A stretch of 64,000 nt of DNA from Oryza sativa Japonica Group (Eukaryota > Streptophyta > Magnoliopsida > Poales > Poaceae): positions 7,054,001 to 7,118,000 of the forward strand of contig NC_089035.1 of the NCBI RefSeq assembly GCF_034140825.1, written 5' to 3'. The notes below the pieces were generated by a model, which was given only the letters and a program-made list of their open reading frames with translations, did no database searches and had not been told where the DNA came from. The position numbers and the translations under genes were made by a program. Each line of letters starts with the position of its first letter. The stretch's first letter is position 1. Below are positions 1 to 9,778 of the stretch, piece by piece.

Positions 1-790
1 TTCACAAAATACAGTATAATAATTTTATAAAACTTCTTTTTAAAAAAATACAGAGACAGAAATATTCACGTTTTTTTTAAAAAAAAACAAGTATAAGATA
101 TAACAAAACAATTGTTTATTTCACCGTCCAACTGTTATAAGCTGTTCTCATATGTTAATGATTGCGAAGTATAAACTACACAAGCTTTCACTATCGTATG
201 GACTAATTTTACAAGTCACCATCAAAACCACAAACAATATCTCCATTCTCCAAGAAGTAAGCGAAAGGGTATTACAGAAACCAAAATACATACACAGACT
301 CCATTGTCCAACCACCACAAAATTTAGAGGGTGATAGAGCATCCACAAGTATACACTACGTTTCGGTTTTGACCATTTTCCCAATTTCTATAGGCATGTT
401 TTTCAAACTGCTGAACGATGTATTTTGTGGAAAAATTTTATTATTTTAAAAAACAAATTAATTTACTTTTCAACTATCTAAATTAATACTCAATTAATCA
501 TATTTTAATTACCTTTATATTCCACGTGTGACTAATCATCTACTACTTCAAAACGCACTTTAGACGAAATAAATCTCATAAATAAATTAGCCAGACCATC
601 CAAGCAACAAACGAACAAAAGATCCCTCCAAAAAAAAACGCCTTTTTTTTTCTTGAGCACACAAGAGACGCCAATCCCAAAGCAAAGAGAAGCGCAAAGA
701 TCATCTCTTTGCTTCTCGCCTTCTCCTCCTCCTCCTCTTCTCCCTCCTCGTGCTCCGCCCGATCCGTCCGCCGCCTCCAGATCCGCGCCC
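1..790 (+). promoter_or_regulatory. Upstream region and 5' leader of the Rab7 gene
   Basis: The first 600 bases are AT-rich and hold no convincing ORF. From about 700 to 790 the strand becomes a pyrimidine-rich CTC/CTT leader just before the Rab7 start codon, as is common for plant 5' untranslated regions. No clear TATA box could be assigned. Positions 345-540 match a dispersed MITE family listed separately. Confidence 0.4.
345..540 (+). mobile_element. MITE-like dispersed repeat, copy 1 (TTTCAAACTGCTAAACGG family)
   Basis: The stretch around 395-420 (tttttcaaactgctgaacg), followed by an AT-rich tail with aattaatca, recurs near 3335-3540 (reverse orientation), 56060-56285 and 61040-61225. 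Shared order of short motifs across four places marks a dispersed non-coding element. Family assignment (MULE-like or hAT-like MITE) is not settled and the ends are approximate. Confidence 0.5.
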
Positions 791-3760
791 ATGGCGTCGC
801 GCAGGCGAATGCTCCTCAAGGTCATCATCCTCGGTGACAGCGGGTGCGAAAAAGCAAAAAAAATCCCCCACCTTTTCGTTCAATTTCTACTGGGGGATAT
901 TCTTTCTGGGCGAAATTTATTCTGTTTCTCTGATCGCTGATGCGTCTCTTTTTTTTTTCTCGTTGGCAGGGTCGGGAAGACGTCTCTGATGAACCAGTAA
1001 GATCAAGGGGGCGCAATCTTGCGTTGTCCGATTCGTCAAATTTGAGGGTTTTTTTAGGCGTTGTTTGAAGGGGGACTTCGCGATGTTGAATGATTTGGGT
1101 GATTTTGTTTTTGTTGTTCAGGTACGTGAACAAGAAGTTCAGCAATCAGTACAAAGCGACGATCGGCGCGGATTTCCTGACCAAGGAGGTGCAGATCGAC
1201 GACCGGCTCTTCACATTGCAGGTTCGGTCTAATCTGCTTTCCCAGAATCACTTCGCAGCTTCATCGCAGCTGGATTTTGGTGCGCGGTGATAGTTTGTTT
1301 TGGGGGGATTATTGGGGTGCTTAGATCTTTGCAGATAAGTAGGGGAATTGGGGATTAGGGCGTGATGCACATGCACCGTTGACTGATTGTGGTCGGAATT
1401 GCTTTTTTGCCAAATCGTGCAGACCTGATTTAGCTTGACCGTCTACTAGTACTGTAGGTTTGGTCTACTAGACAACAATGGATTCAGATAATATTGGGGG
1501 AACAGTAAAATCGTTTTGCTCAAAAGAAAAAATATTTTGCTTGTGACAGTTAGAGTTTAGGTTTCATGTAATTATTTTGCTTGGTACTCTTGTTTTATTT
1601 TAGTGTGAGATGTGAGATACCTGTGCAACCATCATGTAATTGCTTATTGGAGACGTTAATGAGATCACAAAAGATGTAAAACACAAATATGACAGAAGGG
1701 ATAGAGCGGTTACTAGAAAATTGTTTTTATTCCACTCTATTTACGCAGTTTGGAAGCCATATTGCATAGCTCCTTTCATAAGCTACAATGAGGATTATGT
1801 TACGATTGCATAAGTACATCAAGTTATATCTAGTTCAGTACTGCATTTTCGGTTGCTGGTTGTACAATGGTACAATCTCTCAGGGATGATGTTTTCTTAG
1901 CACGGTATTGCTTCCTAATGTAAGTTACTAGTGCTAGTGTCTGGGATTCTGTACCACCTGTATCAGGGATTCTTTATTACTTTTTATTGTTTGTGCAAGA
2001 ACTGCAGTTGGATGGGACAATAAGTTGTACCTTACGTCTCCTCCCTGGTTGTCTGACAATGTGTTGTTCCCCTCGTGAAAAGCGAGTACTATTCTGTTCT
2101 ATTCCCTCTATCCCAAAATATAAGGACTTCTAGATTTTTTCTTGAGAGAGATTAATGATGAAGGGAAAAGACTATGATGCTCCTCATTAAATGTTGGGTG
2201 ATTGGGGAGTGGGAAGGTGGTTTGGGGTAAAATTGGGTGAAAATTAAATGAGCGTTAGTTGGTGGGAGAAGTAGTACTATGGAAGTCCTTATATTTTGAG
2301 ACAAATTTCAAACGCTTGAAGATATGTTGGGACAGAGGGAGTAGTAAATATTATATTACATTATTAATTGGCAAATGCTTTTCTAAGACAAAATCAACTG
2401 CAGTAGAGAATCATCTTGACTATGTGGAACTAATGATACCCTCACTTTACAGCAAGTTGGAGAAAATATCCACACCCATAATGCTCTTTGATAGTAGTCC
2501 ATCAGTGCCAAAAATTATATTCACTTTCCCACATTTATTGGAACAAAGACTGTGGTTTTCGATTTGTATCTAACTCGTAAATCAGCAAAGTAACTCCAAC
2601 GTTTGCTGTTATAGCTCAATACCTGATAATTATTACCAATATCTGCTGGTTTAAGTGTTATAAATCATAGAAATACTAGAATGTATGGCAATCAAAGTAA
2701 TACCTTGTCATTTGTCAAACAGTAATTCTGTCTACATTTACGCTAATACTTGTGTTTACCTGGAACTTAGATTTGGGACACAGCGGGACAGGAGCGATTT
2801 CAGAGTCTTGGTGTGGCATTTTACCGGGGAGCTGACTGCTGTGTTCTTGTATATGATGTCAATGTTACCAAGTCATTTGAAAGGCTCAACAGCTGGCGTG
2901 AGGAATTCCTAATTCAAGTAAGTAGCTTACTTATCGATTACCCAAAATTCCAAATGTACTGCAATCTGTTTATTGAAAGTTGAATCATTATTCTCAATGC
3001 AGGCTAGCCCATCAGATCCAGAGAATTTCCCTTTTGTTGTACTTGGAAACAAAATTGATGTTGATGGTGGTAATAGCCGGACTGTGAGTATTTGTCCTCA
3101 TAGAAGTGCCTTTAGCCTCTGATTTCCTGATTTGCATTGTGCTTTTCTTAACCTAGTTGTTCTTCCCAGGTTTCTGAGAAGAAAGCTAAAGCTTGGTGTG
3201 CTTCTAAGGGAAACATCCCTTATTTTGAGACATCTGCTAAAGAAGGCTTCAACGTGGAGGCTGCTTTTGAGTGTATAGCAAGGAATGCTATCAAGAATGA
3301 ACCGGAAGAGGAGATGTAAGTTAATTATTGCCCTGTTTGAATCTGATGAAGATGAAGATTTAAGTACGCACACGTAAAACGAGAAAGCCATTAGCACATG
3401 ATTAATTAAGTTTTAATTATTTTAAACTTGAAAAATTGGATTTATTTGATATTCAGAGCAACTTCTATATAAAAAGATTTCGCATGAAATATACTGTTTA
3501 GCAGTTTGAAAAGCGTTGCTAATGGAAATCGAGGTAAAATTTGTATCTTGCAGCCTCCCAGTAGAAACATCAATTTTAAAAAAACTCAATTCTTTTTCCT
3601 GATAAGGGGAGCATTTAGAAGTACTAACGCAGAGATGAACTACAAAGTGCAAACCATGCCGTTCAATGACACTTTGCTATAATTTTGTAGATATCTTCCT
3701 GATACAATTGATGTTGGAGGTGCTGGAAGGCAACAGCGCTCGTCAGGCTGTGAATGCTAG
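791..3760 (+). CDS. RAB7: Rab7 small GTPase (RabG3 class), seven exons, 207 aa
   Basis: Late endosome and vacuole trafficking GTPase. Exons by GT-AG junctions and unbroken frame: 791-843, 970-996, 1122-1221, 2771-2917, 3003-3083, 3170-3315, 3691-3760; total 624 nt. The spliced protein shows the P-loop GDSGVGKT (residues 15-22), the switch I stretch [16 protein letters not shown] (G3), NKID (G4), ETSAK (G5), a plant Rab7-type tail [12 protein letters not shown], and a C-terminal Cys-Glu-Cys for double geranylgeranylation and membrane attachment. Length equals that of plant Rab7 proteins (about 206-207). The start is the first ATG of the conserved [11 protein letters not shown] block. Failure to splice intron 6 would end the protein after EEEM and lose the lipid anchor. 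Family assignment is firm; which rice paralogue it is cannot be told from here. Confidence 0.95.
2102..2341. mobile_element. Stowaway-type MITE in Rab7 intron 3
   Basis: Terminal inverted repeats (ttccctctatcccaaaatat on the left, gggacagagggag on the right) are flanked by TA on both sides, the target duplication of Tc1/mariner-derived Stowaway MITEs. About 240 bp, non-coding, within the long third intron. Confidence 0.75.
3335..3540 (-). mobile_element. MITE-like dispersed repeat, copy 2, in Rab7 intron 6
   Basis: Reverse-orientation match to the family at 345-540, 56060-56285 and 61040-61225: it contains agcagtttgaaaagcg and an AT-rich stretch with tgattaattaag. It occupies much of the last intron of Rab7. 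Ends approximate. Confidence 0.45.
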
Positions 3761-4933
3761 AAGATATGGCACCAGCGATATCGCCAGTTGATTCTACCGG
3801 ATCGGTGTAGATCATCATCCTCACCTCTTCCACTGTGTGATATCTTTAGTTTGAAAGCCTCTATCTATGTCCAATGCTACATATTGTTTTTTTAGTGCTC
3901 CAACATAATTGGAGAAGATTCATTTGTAACTGTTTTTACTCCTACCTTTGTATCTGCTAGATGCTAGAGTTGGGATACCTTTTTAGTCTTTCTACCCTTC
4001 TGTTTGATTGCTGCAGTGCACATATCTTTTCTGTTTGATTGCTTCAGTGCATATCTGGAGAGACCAAAACATGTTCTGTGAAAGCTTGTAAATTGACAGA
4101 ACAACCTATCAATCTGGTTCTGTTCTCTGCCCATTTTGATGGTAGAGCGTGCCAGATCTGTATCTATATGGCTTGCTACTTGCTAATACAATCCTTCCAT
4201 TATGTCTTGCTTGATGTACAGTTCATGTCCGTGCTCTGTACTACATTTTGATCCATCGAATTCATTGCTCGTTTGGACTTTGGAGGTTCTGTTTTTTGGC
4301 CACAAAAAATAGAAAATACGGTTGTGAAATTGCCCTTTTTTCTCTGGAAAGATCGTGCATTTGTCCTGAGCTTTCAACCATATCCAGGACCAACGAGAGC
4401 TACAATTTTTCTTTTGATTACATGGCAAACGTGAGCACACACGTAACATCTCACTCACACATGTGAATGCGTCCCCTAACACATGCTCAAACCAACGGTA
4501 TATTATTGATTTCATTAAAGTCCTGTTGAAAACCTACGCGTCCCCTAACACATGCTCTAAAAACAGAAACCAACGACATACTACTGAAATTATTAAAGTC
4601 TTGTTGAAAGTTCACCTGTATGTGCGTAATAGTCGTGGGCACCAATATTTAAGCTCACCTACATGTGCGTAATATTTACAGCCACCAGGATTTAAACTAC
4701 AGTAGGTGAAGTCATACACCCATAATTCCGTCAGCACATCACCGATGCTTCCCCAACGAGAGCTACATTTTCGTCTTTATTGTCTGAATTTAGTTTTTTT
4801 TTTGAAATAAATCTCGTTTCAAAGAAAAAAAAAATACAAACATTGTACATCACAAACAATTTCCCTTTCAGTGTAGATTTGTTCCCATTCCCCACGAACG
4901 GATCGAGGTGAGTTAGAGTACACTCGTTCAGAA
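3761..4933. other. Intergenic region, Rab7 3' side to P450-1
   Basis: Holds the presumed Rab7 3' untranslated region and no supported gene. Positions about 4468-4610 contain a degenerate direct repeat: gcgtcccctaacacatgctc occurs at 4468 and again near 4539, each followed by a similar stretch ending cttgttgaaa or cctgttgaaa. The last 40 bases before the P450-1 start (gagtacactcgttcaga) are shared with P450-2, showing that the duplication included the leader. Confidence 0.5.
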
Positions 4934-7210
4934 ATGGAGCTCTCGTCGTCGCTTGCTGCCGTGTTGCACTCACCTCTCTTCCTCCTCGCCGCGCTCCTGC
5001 TCCTTCCCGTGTTCACCTTGCTGAGCTTCTCGTCGGCGAAGAAGCCAGGCGATGGCGGCGGCTGGCGGCTGCCGCTTCCTCCGTCGCCGCGGGGCGTCCC
5101 GTTTCTGGGGCACCTACCGCTTCTTGGCTCCTTGCCGCACCGGAAGCTCCGGTCGATGGCCGAGGCGCACGGGCCGGTGATGCTGCTCTGGTTCGGCCGC
5201 GTGCCCACCGTCGTGGCGTCGTCGGCGGCCTCGGCGCAGGAGGCCATGAGGGCCCGCGACGCGGCGTTCGCGAGCCGCGCCAGGGTGCGCATGGCGGAGC
5301 GGCTCATCTATGGGCGTGACATGGTGTTCGCGCCATACGGCGAGTTCTGGCGCCAGGCGCGCCGCGTCAGCGTGCTCCACCTCCTCAGCCCGCGCCGCAT
5401 CGCCTCCTTCCGCGGCGTCAGGGAGCAGGAGGTCGCCGCGCTCCTCGACCGCGTCCGGCGCCGCTGCGGCGTTCGCGGTGGCGGCGAGACCGTGAACCTG
5501 AGCGACCTGCTCATGTCCTACGCCAACGGCGTCATCTCGCGCGCCGCGTTCGGCGACGGCGCGTATGGCCTCGACGGCGACGAGGGCGGCGAGAAGCTGA
5601 GGGAGCTGTTCGCCAACTTCGAGGCGCTTCTCGGGACGGCGACGGTGGGGGAGTTCGTGCCGTGGCTGGCGTGGGTGGACAAGCTGATGGGCCTCGACGC
5701 CAAGGCGGCGCGCATATCGGCGGAGCTCGACGGCTTGCTGGAGCGTGTCATCGCGGACCACCGCGAGCGCCGCCGCCTCAGCCAGCCGGACGGCGGCGAC
5801 GGCGACGGCGACGGCGATGAGAACGTTGATCACCGGGACTTCGTGGACGTGCTGCTGGACGTGAGCGAGGTGGAGGAGGGCGCCGGCGCCGGAGAAGTGC
5901 TGCTGTTCGACACTGTCGCCATCAAGGCCATTATCCTGGTGAGTCCTTTCGTTGTGACACGACACGTTGATTATTGCGATCGAAACCGTCTCATATAATT
6001 TTGCAAAATCATGGAGTATCTTCTAAATATTCCACTTCATCAAAGTCCAAATAATACGGAGTATAATCCTAGTTTCCATGACAATAAATCCACACCACAC
6101 CAGTATCTATCTTGGCTCTGGTTCAAAGTATCATGTTCAAAGTCATAGTGATACGTGATGCATATTAATTGCCAATATTAAACCGTGTTTTCAATTTTTC
6201 ATATCACTTTTCAATACAACTACTGCAGTATTACTCCATCCGTTTCAGGTATAAGACGTTTTAACTTTAGAAAAAATCAAACTACATCAAATTTGACTAA
6301 GTTTAATGACAAATATAATAATATTTATAATATCAAATTAGTTTCTTTAAATCAATAATTAAATATATTTTCATAATAAATTTGTTTTGAGTTAAAAATA
6401 TTATTATTTTTTTCTATAAACTTAGTTAAATTTAAAATAGTTTGATTTTGATCAAAGTCAAAAAGTCTTGTAACCTGAAACAGTTTAAGATACATTTCAA
6501 TTATTAATGAATGACGCATATGAACAATGAAAAAGCAGGACATGATAGCGGCCGCCACAGACACCACCTTCACGACCTTGGAATGGGCCATGGCGGAGCT
6601 CATCAACCACCCTCCCGTCATGCGCAAGCTGCAGTGCGAGATCCGCGCGGCCGTCGGCGTCCCCGGCGCCTCCGGCGGCGCCGAAGTCACCGAGGACCAC
6701 CTCGGCGAGCTCCGGCTCCTCAGGGCCGTGGTCAAGGAGACGCTCCGGCTGCACGCGCCGGTGCCGCTGCTCGTGCCCCGCGAGACGGTGGAGGACACGG
6801 AGCTGCTGGGCTACCGCGTCCCGGCGCGGACGCGGGTGATCATCAACGTGTGGGCTATCGGCCGCGACGCGGCGGCGTGGGGCGACCGCGCGGAGGAGTT
6901 CGTGCCGGAGCGGTGGCTCGACGGCGGCGGCGAGGAGGTGGAGTACGCGGCGCAGCTGGGGCAGGACTTCAGGTTCGTGCCGTTCGGCGCCGGGAGGAGG
7001 GGGTGCCCCGGCGCCGGGTTCGCCGCGCCGAGCATCGAGCTGGCGCTCACCAACCTGCTGTACCACTTCGACTGGGAGCTACCGCCACATGCCGACGGAG
7101 CGGCGGCGGCGACGGCGGCGAGGCTGGACATGGGTGAGCTGTTTGGGCTGTCCATGCGAATGAAGACGACGCTGAATCTAGTCGCAAAGCCATGGTCTTC
7201 CGATGTTTGA
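4934..7210 (+). CDS. Cytochrome P450, CYP71 clan/family type, copy 1 (558 aa)
   Basis: Haem-thiolate monooxygenase, expected on the ER membrane and using cytochrome P450 reductase. Exons 4934-5938 and 6539-7210 join in phase 0 (IIL/DMIAAATDTT). Features in order: hydrophobic N-terminal anchor (residues about 3-32), proline-rich hinge LPPSPRG, C-helix FWRQARR, I-helix oxygen-binding ATDTT, K-helix KETLRLH (ExxR), PERW, and haem loop FVPFGAGRRGCPGAGF with the cysteine ligand. Length is slightly above the usual 500-530 because of Gly/Asp-rich insertions near residue 290. The single intron after the IIL codons is the conserved CYP71-clan position. No inactivating change seen. Substrate cannot be inferred. 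Sister of the copy at 9779-12850. Confidence 0.93.
6234..6486. mobile_element. Stowaway-like MITE in P450-1 intron
   Basis: Left end ctccatccgtttcaggt and right end gtcttgtaacctgaaac are inverted repeats of the Stowaway type; TA precedes the left end, and the right terminus is eroded. It ends about 50 bp before exon 2. P450-2 has a related MITE at the matching place in its intron. Confidence 0.65.
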
Positions 7211-7479
7211 TGTGTTCAGTATGAAAGCTGCTAGGCAGGCTAGCTACCATCTGTGCCTATTGCAACATATAATTTGTGTAGCGAGGGTCATCTATATTTA
7301 AGGGGTAAGTGCATGTGCACCTACACGTGCTTCACCGTTAGATTTGCTTTGACATTAGTGTATACTTTTTATATTTTAGTTAAGCACAATATATATTATG
7401 TTCTCGGTATAACATGAATTCATAATATCAGTAAAGCATTTAATGGCTTAGTACGTAGATAGAGTGCACATGAACTTAG

Positions 7480-7846
7480 AGCAATGATAATAGTGGGGCA
7501 GTCCCAACCTAGAAATTATCTAATGGTTTTAATCCATATTTATCTGTCATATAGACACTAAGCATGCATAAAAACTGTATACCCGATAGATAGTTTCTTC
7601 ATAATAAATTATCATCCAATTAATCACCTCTTTTCTCTCTGCATTCGTCCATGTATTCTCTTATTTCATTCTTTATTCCTGTATAAAACTAATTTTTTTC
7701 ATGAAAAATGGTTTCTTAATATTTTTTCCTCTCTCATCAGTAAATCCTCTTGCCACCTAGCTTTTTGATTATGTGATAGTATATTAATGTTATGTAAACT
7801 AGTTGAGGTGGAGGGTTGGGACTACCCCAAGGCTAATATAATCTTA
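7480..7846. mobile_element. Foldback MITE downstream of P450-1
   Basis: The segment is bounded by inverted repeats: gtggggcagtcccaacc near 7494-7510 and ggttgggactaccccaagg near 7814-7832. The interior is AT-rich and non-coding. Exact termini and target duplication not resolved. The remaining 7211-7479 holds the P450-1 3' region and nothing else I can support. Confidence 0.55.
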
Positions 7847-7884
7847 TATGGAGAAGAGAGATAAAGAAAAATATAGAGGTTGGC

Positions 7885-8170
7885 TCTCCGCCGGATGACA
7901 ATGACCTCATCCAAGAGATCCTCTTATGCCTCCCCTCGCACTCGTCCTCTATCTCTCGTGCCTTCCTCGTCTACAAGCGGTGGCGCCGCCTTGTCTCCGA
8001 CTACGGTTTCCTCCTCTGCTTCCGCGCCCACCACCCCGGATCATCCCCTTCTCGTCATCTTCAAGGACAAGCTCCGCTACCTCGTTTCCTGATCCGTCCT
8101 TGACCCGCCAGTTCTCGTCCCGCTCGACCACACTTCACCCCTGCGGCTCAACGGCGACCGGCGCGACCGC
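7885..8170 (+). pseudogene. F-box protein gene fragment
   Basis: One frame from about 7885 reads PPDDNDLIQEILLCLPSH then SSISRAFLVYKRWRRLVSDYGFLL, which follows the grass F-box consensus (LPDDLL-EILLRLP, SRA-LVCKRWRRLVSD). After the following LCFRAHHPGSSP block the expected continuation (PLLVIFKDK) lies in another frame, so there is at least one frameshift, and it runs into a stop shortly after. No start codon in frame and no downstream kelch or DUF domain, so this is a short dead copy. It is cut on its right by LTR-like sequence at 8192. F-box substrates are unknown for such fragments. Confidence 0.65.
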
Positions 8171-8191
8171 GTCACGAGCCTCCTCAGCTAT

Positions 8192-8680
8192 TGTCGACGG
8201 GGATACTCGCGGACCGTATTCTGAGGATATTGGGGTATGTTGATACGAGGATCTACACGATACGACATCAAGCACATAAGAGACAGAGATTATATTGGTT
8301 CAGGTCTCTCGCAAGGTAATAACCCTAATCTAGTTTATATGGGATTATGAAGAAAACTACAGACTACAATAGAGAACAACAAAAATCCCGAGACTACCAA
8401 TGAGATCCCTGTCGAGAACTACTTGATGAGACCTATCTGCAAGTTGGCTTTCAAGTAGTCCTCTGGATTGCTCCTGCTGTGGTGGGTGTCTTGCACTAAG
8501 ATTCGATGATATGTATTTATACCGCAGATCACCTTAGTCTCCAAGTAGAACTCAGAGACAACAGACCCCGTATGATACGACAACATCCTTATTTCCACTT
8601 TCGTGATCAAACATGAAGCACCAGGGAACGGATATGGCCGGAAGGGCCTCTACCATGCATATACCGACTCGGACACTGAC
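8192..8680 (-). mobile_element. LTR-retrotransposon solo LTR or LTR fragment
   Basis: Begins tgtcgacggggatac and continues with blocks shared, in the opposite orientation, with the solo LTR at 26228-26790 (for example acatcaagca, aggtaataaccctaat, gtctccaagtagaactc). No internal retroviral-type coding region flanks it. The right end and target duplication could not be defined, and it has diverged from the other copy, so it is an old fossil. Confidence 0.6.
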
Positions 8681-8689
8681 TTTCAGTGT

Positions 8690-8880
8690 TTGTGGATGTT
8701 GAAGGCCGACCCATGGCACGGGGTTTTGGCCCGACCCAAGCACGGCACGACCCGATCTTTAGGCCGTGCTTGGGCCTTTGCCTCGGCATGATGGGCCGAC
8801 CCGGCACGACCTGGTCCAATGATTAGGGAGTTAAATAGACGAGTGACCAAAATAGACTTATTTCCAGCCATATAATGCAT
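8690..8880. mobile_element. Degraded end of a GGCACGGCCC-rich hAT-like element
   Basis: The stretch around 8700-8820 is made of short motifs of the ggcacgacccgatc, ccgtgcttgggcc, gggccgacccggcacg type, followed by AT-rich sequence with aatagacttattt. The same motif vocabulary and the same transition appear in the hAT-like element at 34632-35231. Only one half is recognisable here. Confidence 0.45.
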
Positions 8881-8954
8881 GGTCCAAAGATGGTGATTTC
8901 TTTTTTTTTTTGAGAACATGATGGTGATTCCATATGGACTTTGTAGAGGTTCTA

Positions 8955-9334
8955 GACGGCTTGTTTGACAACGCGAGGGAAGGGGATTGGGAGTTTATAC
9001 AAGGGAATTGATGGTGAGATTAAGATAGAAATTTGATTTTTAATCCCAGTATCTTTTTTGGTAGAGGTGGTGGAAATTGATAGGGAGTTTAGTTGGAAAT
9101 TAGGTCATTAATGAAAACGGATGGCTGAGATTTATTTAGGTAAAGTAAAGGAGGAATTCCTTCCCAATTACCACCCCCTACCCAGGTATTGAAAAGGAGG
9201 GAGTTCCTCCCTCAATTCCTCACCCCCATCCCACCAAAATTCCCATGTATCCCAACCAAACAAAGCAGTTAATATCCTTATCCTTTTAAACTCCCAATCC
9301 CTCCTGAAAACTCCCTCCAACCAAACGGGCCGTC
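8955..9334. mobile_element. Foldback non-autonomous DNA element
   Basis: Inverted termini gacggcttgtttg (8955) and caaacgggccgtc (ending 9334), with matching inner parts: ggattgggagtttat near 8981 and aaactcccaatccctcc near 9289. Interior non-coding. From 9335 to 9778 there is only AT-rich DNA and the P450-2 promoter region. Confidence 0.55.
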
Positions 9335-9778
9335 TGTGTATATAGAATTGTAGACTTCAATTTACTGTCGTGACTTTTCCAATTTCTCTGGAAGGATTGT
9401 GCTTAGTTTCTACTTTTTTTATTTTATTTTATTTATTTTAGAGAAAGGGTATTTTTTTTACACGGCCTCTACATCTAACCGGATATATGCAACCTTTATA
9501 AATTAGAAACTTAGCCCTCAAATAACCTAATATAAAGTTCGCTCATATGAAAATTTAAACTCAAAACCTTAGGATACTACTCAGATCACTGCAACCACTA
9601 GACATGTCCTTTTACGCTTATTTTCTACAATAACAACTATACGCGAGAGCTACATTTTTGTCTTCGTTTTAATCACGTCAACCAGCATTTTGGCTTTTCC
9701 ATCAACACAAATTATTCGGCGATGTTAAATCACTGTCATTGGACACAAGCGGATCGAGCCGAGTACACTCGTTCAGAC

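Noticed and set aside
5114-5965. Long minus-strand frames opposite the P450 exons (also 9947-10663, 18032-18643, 28397-29278)
   Set aside because: Low-complexity antisense shadows of GC-rich P450 coding sequence.
9722-9778. Upstream in-frame ATG for P450-2
   Set aside because: Adds 19 polar residues before the membrane anchor and is in sequence that is leader in the sister gene.
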